Virus record (IMG/VR): IMGVR_UViG_3300037261_000019
Coordinates: 1-47,351 of that record
Reading direction: 5' to 3' (one strand)
Origin: a virus
DNA: 47,351 nucleotides
Under the pieces are notes generated by a model, which was given only the letters and a program-made list of their open reading frames with translations, did no database searches and was not told where the DNA came from. The position numbers and the translations under genes are program-made. Positions 6,077-16,100 of this stretch are shown here, piece by piece; position 1 is the first letter of the stretch; each line of letters opens with the position of its first letter.

Positions 6077-7795
6077 ATGCCCGCAAAGACTTCCTCCGTT
6101 AAGACTTGGCTCGATGCCGAGAAACTGACAAACCAGGGTTTCACCCAGGCCCAAGTAGCCGCCAAGATGCACAAAACCACCCGTACGGTGGAGCGCTACC
6201 TCCAGAACCTGGAGAAGTACCGTCTCGAAGAGGCTGGAGAGAACATCCCTAAGTGGGACGAACTCTCTCCTGAGGTACAGTTGTGCAGAGGAGTAACTGC
6301 AGACTCCTTCGAGTTGTTCTTCAATCGTTACTCAGGGATGACCCTGCAGCCCATCCATAAGGAATGGGTAGAAATGGCCCTGGCTACCCGCAGGACCCTC
6401 ATCAACTGCCCGCCCCGCCACGCCAAGTCCGAAATCTTCTCTGTATGGTTCCCTATCTGGCTGATGGCCAGGGACAGGAACATCCAGATTATCCTCATCT
6501 CCCAGACGCGTTCCATCGCCCTGAAGATGTCTAACCGTATCGCCGCAATCTTGGCCAGCAACAAGAAACTCATCACCGAGAATGGCCCGTTCGTACCCCA
6601 AGTCGAGAGTACTCCTTGGCGCCCCCTCCAGGGCGAGCTTATGGTAGCCGGTAGGGACCGCCAAGAGGGTTCTGGAGACCTGACGCTGATGGTTCGTGGT
6701 GCTGGCCAGGGCATCCTGGGCCTTGAGGCAGACTGGGTTATCCTGGACGACCCAACAACGAAGTCCATTAGTGCCTCCGAGACTGAGCGCGAAAACCTCT
6801 CAGAGTGGTTCCACGGCGAAGTCCTATCCCGTCTGGAGCCCCAAACCCCCTGTTTCGTCATCGGCCAGAGGGTACACATGAACGATTTGTACGGGGAGCT
6901 GGCTGGTATCAAGTCTACAATCAACCCCTCCGGCTACGCCTGGAAGCAGATTAACTACCCGGCCATCCTGGACTGGGATAAACATCTCACCCTATGGCCC
7001 CAAAAATGGGGCTGGGACGAGCTGCAACAGACTATGGAGGACACTGGGCGGGACCTCTTCGAGAGTATGTACCAGCAAAACCCCCTGCCGAACGACAGGC
7101 GGCTAGTTCTGAGGGAGTGGATTTATGGAGACGAGGAAGAAGGCGGTGACCATCCGGGCTGTCTTGACTACGACAGGAAAGCTGGAGTACCGGGCCCAGA
7201 TACAGTCGATAAGGTCCGAGTCATGTCCCTGGACCCCTCCCCGACTAAATTTGCAGCCCTTGTCGTGGCGGATATCGACCGCTCCAAGCCCTACCTCCAC
7301 GCCGAAATCATCAAAATCACCCGCGACAGGATGTCAGTCAGGGACATGATTCAGAACATCCAGGACACAATCACGCTCTACGCACCCCAGTACTTTATCT
7401 TCGAGCAGAACGCCGCCCAGCGGTGGCTTCTGCAGGACTCCGATATGGACGAAATCAAGCGACACGTCCAAGTGCTCCCTCACACGACCAGCCAGAACAA
7501 GGCTGACCCAGTGTTAGGGGTTGAGACCCTGGCCCGGGACTTTGAAAAGGGCCACATCCGTCTCCCCTGGGGCAGCCCGGAGTCCCAAACGATGTCTCAT
7601 TTCCTCCTAGACGAGGCCGAGGTGTACCCTCAGGGCCTCACGAACGACGTGCTGATGGCCTTGTGGTTCATCAAATGGAACACAGCCAGGCTCTCACCAC
7701 GCTACATCCCCACGAACAACTCCCGTAATGTCGTCAAAACCCCCGACCACCTGAAGGGTGGCTTCTGGTGGAGCAAAGGAAACAGGGGTAGGTAA
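6077..7795 (+). CDS. terL: Terminase large subunit with N-terminal HTH
   Basis: The 572-aa packaging motor pumps DNA into proheads and cuts it. The ATPase domain has an atypical Walker A, CPPRHAKSE (about residues 110-118), and a Walker B ending WVILDDP (about 218-224). The nuclease domain shows VMSLDPSP (acidic residue near 386), E-Q-N-A-A and T-N-D-V-L-M-A-L-W motifs. The first 50 residues contain a helix-turn-helix (AQVAAKMHKTTRTVERYL) that resembles the DNA-binding part of small terminase subunits; no separate small-subunit gene is recognised nearby. AGGAG lies 4 nt before the ATG. The stop overlaps the portal start (TAATG). Confidence 0.95.
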   Translation: MPAKTSSVKTWLDAEKLTNQGFTQAQVAAKMHKTTRTVERYLQNLEKYRLEEAGENIPKWDELSPEVQLCRGVTADSFELFFNRYSGMTLQPIHKEWVEMALATRRTLINCPPRHAKSEIFSVWFPIWLMARDRNIQIILISQTRSIALKMSNRIAAILASNKKLITENGPFVPQVESTPWRPLQGELMVAGRDRQEGSGDLTLMVRGAGQGILGLEADWVILDDPTTKSISASETERENLSEWFHGEVLSRLEPQTPCFVIGQRVHMNDLYGELAGIKSTINPSGYAWKQINYPAILDWDKHLTLWPQKWGWDELQQTMEDTGRDLFESMYQQNPLPNDRRLVLREWIYGDEEEGGDHPGCLDYDRKAGVPGPDTVDKVRVMSLDPSPTKFAALVVADIDRSKPYLHAEIIKITRDRMSVRDMIQNIQDTITLYAPQYFIFEQNAAQRWLLQDSDMDEIKRHVQVLPHTTSQNKADPVLGVETLARDFEKGHIRLPWGSPESQTMSHFLLDEAEVYPQGLTNDVLMALWFIKWNTARLSPRYIPTNNSRNVVKTPDHLKGGFWWSKGNRGR

Positions 7796-9648
7796 TGGCA
7801 CTTAGCCCAGAGAAACTCTATTCACGCGTTACCGAGGGTGACCTCATCGCCTGGCGTGGCTTCCGTATCCAGACTGGCCAGGAGTGGAAGGCACGCCTCC
7901 GACAAGTAGACCAGATGTATCGTGGTGACTGGCAAGAGATGTTCTCTGACCAATCCATGGTTATCGAGAACCCCATGGTGATGAATATGGTCCAGGTTGG
8001 GATGAACGACATCGCCAAACTGGTGTCTGAATCCGAGGGTTCTGTCCGATGCCTCCCCGATAAGGATACCAAGCAAGCCGAAGAGAATGCCCTCATTCGC
8101 CAGAACATCGGCCATACCTACTGGAACATGAACCGTGGAGAGGACCTCATCCCCCGCATCGCCATGGACCTCGCTGGAGGTGGCATGGCGGCTATCGGTG
8201 TCTGGGTAGACCCCAACGACTCCGATGATGATGACACTCCAGGAAAGCAGTACGGCGACTTCCCTTGCTACTCCCGTATCGACCCTCGTTTCGCCTATCC
8301 AGACGTCCGTAATGGCATACTCCAGGACATGCTGGTAGTCGAGGAGATGAACCTCCGCGTCGCAGCCCGTGAATTCCCTATGCTACACCTGGACTCAGAC
8401 CCCACCATCATTTCTAACAAGGTCGAGATTATGACCTACTACTCCAAGAAGGAGTGCCTCCAGGCAGTCCTTTGGCGCAACACCCAGGCCAAGGGCAACG
8501 TCATAGTGAACGTTGAGATTGTCTCCCGCTGGGACCCACAGGGTGTGCTACCAGTGGCCTTCGTTCAGTACGACAGCTGGGATGGTGCCATGCGCGGCAT
8601 CTTCGACCAGATGGGTGGCTCCCTGTTCACTAAGAACCGCATCGTGCGCCAGGTTATGGACTACATGGACGAGGTTGTGTACGCCCCACGTATGTCCAAG
8701 GGCGTCCTGAACCCTGACGAGCCCTTCTCACCGGACACGCATTACCGTCTAGACCCGAACGTGCCCCAGTCTATGATTGGCCGGGTGCCGCCTGCGAGCA
8801 CTATCCCCCAGGTTCTGGACATGCTGGAGTTCCTGGACAAGGAGCAGCGAGGCAGTGCCGCCTTCCCGGCCTCACGTCAGGGGGAAGTTTCCCAGGCTAT
8901 CGCTTCAGCCTCCTTCGTTGCTTCTACACAGGGCCAGCTGACGTCTGAAGTCAAGAACATCCAGCGCCTCATCGCCTCCCTTCGTCAACAGTTGAACAGT
9001 ATCTCCTACAGGTATGATGAGAAGTTCCTGGACTGGGAGAAGCCCCTTTCGCGGCCCATCGGCCGTAAGACGACTTACCTACCTAGCCGTGACATCGCCG
9101 GTAACTACCGAAACGACGTCACCTACGGCGCTGGCTCGGGCCTGGACCAGCAGTCCGCTGACGTCCGTACTCTCCAGCTCCTAGGTTCCCACGTCATCTC
9201 GCTGGACACAGCCCGCGAGCAGATTAACTTCATCACGGACCCGGACGGTGAGGGTGACAAGGTAGATATCGAGCAGACGATGAACGCAGTCATGCAGAAA
9301 TTCATGTCGGATGCAGACCTACCCTCACTACTCAAAGTCTTGGACTACCAGGCCAACCAAGGAGACGACCTCTCTACGGCTCTCACACGCCTCGCAGCTG
9401 ACCAGCAAGCCCAACAGGCCGCCCCCGGTGCTGCGGGTGCTCCTGGTGCTCCTGGTGCCCCGCAGGGTGGCCCTCAGGGTGCTCCTCCTGCGCCTCCTGG
9501 CCCGATGCAGGCCCAGACAGACCAACAGGCCATGGCCGCTGGTGGAACCACGCCTCCGCAGCCCACTCCCGGACAGTTCGCACCGCCTCCTGCAGAGGCC
9601 GTCCAGGTAGCCCCGGTTCAGGCGAACCGCACAGTCCAGCTACGTTAG
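7795..9648 (+). CDS. Portal protein
   Basis: The 617-aa product follows terL with a TAATG overlap, the standard place for the portal. It has the mixed helical and beta composition of portals: an N-terminal Trp-rich segment, a central region with Y-P-D-V-R-N and DPRFAYPD, and a long helical part near residues 350-420 rich in Gln and Ser. The last 90 residues are Ala/Pro/Gly/Gln-rich and probably disordered. The portal forms the dodecameric ring at one capsid vertex that docks the terminase and later the tail. The assignment rests on position, size and composition. Confidence 0.85.
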   Translation: MALSPEKLYSRVTEGDLIAWRGFRIQTGQEWKARLRQVDQMYRGDWQEMFSDQSMVIENPMVMNMVQVGMNDIAKLVSESEGSVRCLPDKDTKQAEENALIRQNIGHTYWNMNRGEDLIPRIAMDLAGGGMAAIGVWVDPNDSDDDDTPGKQYGDFPCYSRIDPRFAYPDVRNGILQDMLVVEEMNLRVAAREFPMLHLDSDPTIISNKVEIMTYYSKKECLQAVLWRNTQAKGNVIVNVEIVSRWDPQGVLPVAFVQYDSWDGAMRGIFDQMGGSLFTKNRIVRQVMDYMDEVVYAPRMSKGVLNPDEPFSPDTHYRLDPNVPQSMIGRVPPASTIPQVLDMLEFLDKEQRGSAAFPASRQGEVSQAIASASFVASTQGQLTSEVKNIQRLIASLRQQLNSISYRYDEKFLDWEKPLSRPIGRKTTYLPSRDIAGNYRNDVTYGAGSGLDQQSADVRTLQLLGSHVISLDTAREQINFITDPDGEGDKVDIEQTMNAVMQKFMSDADLPSLLKVLDYQANQGDDLSTALTRLAADQQAQQAAPGAAGAPGAPGAPQGGPQGAPPAPPGPMQAQTDQQAMAAGGTTPPQPTPGQFAPPPAEAVQVAPVQANRTVQLR

Positions 9649-9656
9649 GAGCCTAA

Positions 9657-10121
9657 ATGGCAGCACCACCGATTGAACGAGGACCGGCTGAGCCTGGACA
9701 GTTGCCTGAGGGCGCAGCCAAGACCATGAATGATAACCTACAGGCTGCGGGACAGGCCGCAGCCCAGGGTGCTCAGGGACAAGCAGGGCCGAATGCCGAA
9801 GGGGTTGCGGCAGCAGCCCCTAACCAGGCCATGGATGAGAACCTTCAGGCCCAGATGGCTGCCATGCAGTCTGGGGTGACGCTCGGTGCGCAGCCCGCAC
9901 CACCTATTCCGCAGGGTGCGATGGACGAGGTGACTCAGTTCCACACCGCTCCCGACCCTAACGCAGGCGGGTTCGTACCCAATAGAACCCAGCAAGCGCC
10001 TCCGCCTAACGTGGCAGCCTCACTGCCATACCTTCAGGCGGCAGCAGCTCAGCCTGATGCCCCGCCCGCGCTGAAGCTCTTGCTCCAGCATATCCTGTAC
10101 CATCAAGGGACTCCTGCTTAA
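9657..10121 (+). CDS. Pro/Ala/Gln-rich structural protein, unknown
   Basis: The 154-aa protein is mostly low-complexity Ala, Pro, Gln and Gly, with two N-L-Q-A repeats (DNLQA, ENLQA) and a more ordered C-terminus ending in a leucine-rich helix. AGGAG precedes the ATG. It lies between the portal and the 2515-aa gene, which it overlaps by TAATG. The composition resembles the tail of the portal protein, so the two may interact or share origin. A role in prohead assembly or as a small internal protein is possible. Confidence 0.75.
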   Translation: MAAPPIERGPAEPGQLPEGAAKTMNDNLQAAGQAAAQGAQGQAGPNAEGVAAAAPNQAMDENLQAQMAAMQSGVTLGAQPAPPIPQGAMDEVTQFHTAPDPNAGGFVPNRTQQAPPPNVAASLPYLQAAAAQPDAPPALKLLLQHILYHQGTPA

Positions 10122-13100
10122 TGCCAGTTATCCACGCCCCCGAGGGTGACGGACTCGACCAAACAGAGGCTCAGGCACAGGCCACCGCGCCTGTAGACCC
10201 TAACCTGGGAGAAGGTCTAGCCCAGAACCACACCGTGGCCCCTACCACGGCTATGCCTACTACCCCAGTCCAGCCCATCGAGGGCGAAGCCGGGGCTAAA
10301 CTGCCGAACCAGGTAGGGCTTGAACCTCCTGCGGACTCGCCCTCAAGCATGGGCATCGGTTCATCTCTGGCAGCCCCTGCCGCTGGCCTGGCTGGTACCC
10401 TGCCACGGCTTGAGAAGACTGACGCCATGCAGGGGAACAACGCCCCCTTCGACCAGTCCCTCTACAACAACTCAGAGGCCTTCAGGACCGCATACGCTAC
10501 GGACCCTCAGACCCTGAAGGATAGGGCTGCGCTGTTCACGCCAGAGGCCATCGCCCGCTTCGGCACGTCTATCGTTCACCTGATGATTTCCCAGCAGCCT
10601 GGACAGAACGTTCAGCACGTTGCCAACATCGTTAACTCCCAGGCCGACTGGCTGGAGAACAAGGACAGCTTCGCTGGTGTCAAGGGTGCTGTCACGGCAG
10701 CCCGAAGCGTGGCCATCTCCACGGGTAACAAGGACTGGCTAAACTTCATCAACAACGTCCAGGGTATGCCTGTGGATGAACAACAGATAGTCTGGGCTTA
10801 TATTTCTAACCCGAATATGAGCACAGCTCAACTACAGGCTCTGCATCTTCATACCTTCGGTGGCTTTAACGGAAACAACTCCGATACGAATACCCGTGGA
10901 CAACATGACCGAGGGGCTGGGCAGACCTCTCCAGGAGCAGAGGTTCTAACTTCGAATCCTCAAGGCACCGAGGCACCACAAGACCAGGCTTCTATCACCA
11001 GCGCTAGTATGCTTCAAGATTATGCCATTCGCTATCTGCAGACCTACTACCCTGGCCTTTTTCAACAACACGATGCAGGTTCCTATGGTGGCGGCCAGAC
11101 CTATACCTTGAACGGAGAAGCGCCTGATGCTCTATCGGTAGCTACAGCGCTCCGTGAGATGTCTCCTGATAGCGGACTTCAGTTCGGCCTGTCCTGGATG
11201 GACAACATGCGGACGCACAACGTGCTGCGCGGTGACCCAAACGCCATCCCTTACCTGGCCCGAGGGACCATGAATGTAGTCACAGCTGCAGCCCCTATCG
11301 CAATGGGCGCCATCTTCGGGCCAGCAGGCCTTGCAGTCTCCCTAGCTATCCCAGGAGCCTCTCACGCCCTTCGTTCCCTTGGTGGATGGCTGGCTACTCA
11401 GCACGCAAACGACCCGACCGGAGCCTTCTCTAAGACAGAGCAGGCTGCAGGCTTCGGTGTTACCCAATTAGGAGAGGCATTCAACCACGCGTCCCAGGCC
11501 GTTAGCTGGGGTATCAACGCCACCGTGATGAATGGTGTTCGTCACCTAGGAGTGGACACTTCTACCAAGGGATGGCAAGAGTTCCAGGGCCTCCTCACAC
11601 AGATTACTCTTATCGAGGCCTTCAACACGGTAGGTTCTGGTATAGAGGGTGCTAACGCGGGCGCCGACTACATGACGCCTGAGGCTGGAAGGGCAGCTAT
11701 CGGCATCGACCAGCCACTGACTGACACCAACTACAATGCTGGGCGCAACATCATCGGGCGATACGGAGAGTCCGTCGACCCTACTACCGGTGAGACTGTC
11801 CCCGCAACCCGACTAGACATCCTGAACCGCTGGTACACCAACCCCATCAGCTTCCTACAGAACGTAGCGATGCGTGCTGGTTTTGCCATGACCCAGATGA
11901 CTCCTGAGGAGTACTGGTCCAACGGTGATGGTGCTAAGTTCATCACGGTGATGGAGAAGGTCAAGGCCGACTATCCTGGAGACCCAGTGGCAGCAGCTGG
12001 CGCCCTGGAACGGCTAAGTAATGGGACCATTCCTCTTAACATGGCCAAGGACATCGCTGGGATGGATGCTACTGAAGTCCCCGGTTACATGCAGGAGTAC
12101 AACCGAGGCATCTCTGACGGCCGTGCCGCCATCCGTGACATCGTGAAGCGGAACGGTGAAATCTCCACCCGTCTGACGGAAATCCAAAACGAGCGCACCA
12201 CTCTTGAGACGAAGGTCCACGACACAGCCCAGGCAGTCTCTCAGGCCTACAACCCTGATGCCAATCTGGAGACCCTGGACGAGCTGCACGCAAGGCTGGA
12301 GGACAACCCTACCTTCCAGCAGATGGACCAGGGCTCCCAGGAAGCCTTCATCCAGCGCCAGATTGACACAGGTCGTGTCGCCAATGAGGGCCCCAACCTT
12401 TCCAACGACGCCTCTCCTCACTTCGAGCTTCCTCCCAAGGAGGCCGAGCTTGACCGTTTCGGGCAGCCTAAGGTTAACCCGTCCTTGGAGCCCCGTGAGA
12501 ACTTCAGCGTCCACGAGGATACACATGGCCTAGGTGATGCTGGCAGAAATGGGATGGACTTCGAGTTCAAGCTTCCCAGCGCGCACCCGGACGCCTTCCT
12601 GGATGTCACCGACGACGGTATGGGCAACTTTGAAGTCCACGGTGCCTCTGTCCCAGATGATGCTCAGAGTGGCCGAATTGGACAGCGCCTCTATGTCGAG
12701 GCTGCACGCCGTGCTGCCGAGCGAGCGGACGGGGTTCTACGCTCCGACCCCACGGGCGAGACTAGCACATCAGCTCGCCATGTCTGGGAGTCCCTCCAAC
12801 GCCAGGGCTTCAATGTTACTCAGGATGAGAGCGGCATCTGGACACTCGACATGCGCCCTCGTCTTCCTGATGGCTCCATAACCAGCGCGGATAACCCTGA
12901 GGGTAGCATCCAGGGTGTGCCAGACACCACTCCTCCCGAAGAGCCGAAGGTCTCAGGTACTGACCTGACGGTTGAGCAGCACGCTCAGGCTGCACGTGCT
13001 AACCTGGCTGAGTTGAACCGTCAGTCTCAGGTTGCACAGGACGCCTACAATCAGCACGTCCAGGACAACGCTCAGGAAGTAGCGGCCCTGCGTTCTGAGA

Positions 13101-16100
13101 TGCTGGACGCGGAGAACAAGGCGGCTGATGCCCTGGACAAGGCCCAGCGCCCGCCCATTATCAAGCACCCTGAGGTTAAGTGGTTCAGGAGCGCCATCCT
13201 CCGACCCCTCACCGTCACCCAGGATGTCTTCAATGCCCTCTTCGTCAAGGGCCTCGGCCACGTCGGCCTGAGTGCAGCTGGCTTCATCGACTCCCTGCCC
13301 AACGTAGCGGGGATAATCAACGGCTTCCACCCCGATGCCCCTCTGGACTGGCAGGACAGGAACGCCTCGGTCCTCGGTAACTGGCTCCGGGCCTCTGGGG
13401 CTGACGAGAACTTCATCTCCAGGACCATTGGAGAGATGGGGCAGCTCCGCTCCGCTGGTGAATTCGACCAGTGGATAACCAAGCTCGCTAGCGACGTGCG
13501 AGACAACATGGAACTCAAGGGTATCCCCCAGGACATGCGCGAGAAGCTCACCCGCTGGGGGGACCAAGGCACACGCCGAGCCCTGCCTGAGGTGACAGAC
13601 GGACGCTTCGACTTCACCGACGGCACGAGTGCTGCCCAGGGCACGCTACCTCTTACCATCAACGGGGAGGGTGTCGGCTCCAACCCTGCCTCTATGAACC
13701 CCTATGTCGAGCTGCCGAACCTGGACACCTACCGTGAGGCCACGGGCTTCCGCTCTCGCTTCGTTAAGATGGCTGGCGTCCTGCCAGGTAGTCTTGGCCG
13801 AGGTGCAGCTACCTTCGTCCAGAAGATGCTGATTGACTACCCTGACGCCATCACTCAGACGATGACCAACATCTTCAAGGGACCGTCCCTGGCCACCCAC
13901 CTTCCCTCGATGATTATGAGGACGCAGATTGAGCACGCTCTGAGGGCGTCTCAGTTCAACGATTTCCAGTCCGTCACCATGCTACCCGGAGGCCTACACC
14001 TAGACCCGTCAGCCGTAGGCGACTTCCTCTCCCATATCCCTGGTGTCAGTGGACAGGGTGTGAGTGACTTCCTCTCCAACTTCGCTGACCAGGCCAAGGG
14101 GGACGGCAAGATTACCCTGGTGCGTGAGGACCCTCGCTGGAAGATATTCACGGACCCGAAGAGGATGAACGTGGGCTCCTTCACCCAGGACCTGATGGTG
14201 GGCCGCCAGCCTACAGCTGCCGTGCCCACACCCACGGACTCCGTAACGAAGGGCGAAGCACCTTTCACTCCTCAGATGGCTGGCAGTATGGGTGCTGACC
14301 TGGCCACCGCCTACCACGATACAGTCCTTCGTTCCCTTGCCACTAACAACGGGGATGTGCAAGCTACTATCGACGAAATCAACGCGGCTGGAGGCCTGGA
14401 TGCCTTCACAGGAGGCCCGCTCTGGGCTGACGTGCGGCTGCACGACGGAGTGGCCACAGGCTCTAGCGATGAGCAAATCCTAAAGGACTTCGTTGAGCGC
14501 AAGGCGGCTCAACTCCAGTCCCTTACACGCTCCAATCCTGACCTGACGCATTACGTGGCCACGGGGAACATCCGGAACTCTGATGGTGTGGTCATCGCTG
14601 GACCTGATGCCGCTGTCTACAAGACCAACCTTGGAGAAATCCAGGCCCTGAACGACAACATCCGTACCCTGGCTGACAAGATTCACTCTGGCCAGGGAGA
14701 CTATGGAGACACTCAGACGTATCGTGCCCTGCAGGCTCAGCGCCGTGCACTGCTGGATGAGCAAGGACGGATTGAGGATAGCGCGCCTCCCGGCACCATC
14801 AACGGGCTCAAGGATGAGAGTTTCCGTGGCATCGGCAGCGCTGGGCGCCTGCAGGATAGACTTTTGCAGATGTGGCAGGCTGGACACCTGGACTTGCCTG
14901 ACACCATTAACATGCGGCCTACCTACTTCGGTGAGAACTCTGCAGCCAACTTGGAAGACGTCGGGGCGAAGTTAGGTAACGCGATGAACCGGGTGTTCAA
15001 GCTTGCGGACTGGGCTGACCGCAACATGACACGAGGCAACATGTACTATGATGCCTCCAACCGTTACGCCAGTGCCCTGGAGGCCTCGGGCCTCGACCAG
15101 GCCGATGCCCGTGCGTGGGGTGGCCTGATGGGTGCGCGTGAGACACGAGACCTGATGTACAACCTGGATGCCAAGACCTCGTTCCAGCGCTCTCTGAAGA
15201 ACATTTTCTGGTTCGAGCCAGTGACGCAGGACATGATGTACAAGTGGCTCGTCAAGATTCCTGCCGAGGTTGGCTGGAGTGGTGGCATGGGTGCCCTCGG
15301 TGACTGGGCTGCCGGTGGTGGCCTCCTGGCTGCCAAGGCTGCAGCCTGGTGGCAGCTACTCAAGACCGCTGGTGTCGTCAAGCAGAACCCGGAGGGCCAG
15401 TGGGTGGTCCCGGACCCGCTCCTGTCTGCCGTCGCGTCCATTGCTCACGGCAAGCAGATTACCTACATGCCGCTCAGCTCGATGAACCCGGTCCTTGGTG
15501 GCTCGGCCGAGACCAAGATTGGACCCTTCTCGCTCCCAGGCCTGGCCCCACTTCCTGCTTGGGCCGTGATGGAGGCAGCATCCAAGGGTGTCCCAGGAAC
15601 CTCCTGGCTGGCTAGTAAGTTCACAGGGGGCCCGGAGAGCGACACTATCCTCCCTGGCTTCTCCAACATCAACTACTTTTGGGAGGCCACCTTCGGCCAC
15701 CCGGCCCCCTGGATGGACCTCAGCCCCAGCTACCAACGTATGGTGGATGACAGGGCTCACGACTTCGCCATCCAGCGAGTCATCCAGGACTGGATTTCTG
15801 CAGGCAAGATGCCGCCTCGCCCTGAAGCCTTTGCCAAGACCTGGGACCCTACCACTAAGACCTGGACCCTGAGTGCCAGCGACAGGTCACGCTACCAAGC
15901 AGCCGTCACCGCCTACACCACCAACCTGATGAACGCTGCTAACGGGCAGTACAAGGTCAACGCCCTGACCCACGCCCTGGCCTCTTCATTCTCTCCTGGC
16001 TCCATCGAAATCTCCACCTCTGCCCGTGACGCCTACTACACCCTGCTTCAGAAGGTAGGCCTGAACACACCAGCTGCCAGAGCGGTAATGGCTCAGTACG

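Noticed and set aside
5766-6128. Plus-strand 92-120 aa frames before terL
   Set aside because: No ribosome site, odd composition, and overlap with the terL start.
12014-14887. Several 130-205 aa minus-strand frames opposite the giant gene
   Set aside because: They are antisense shadows of a GC-rich gene, lacking ribosome sites and domain motifs.
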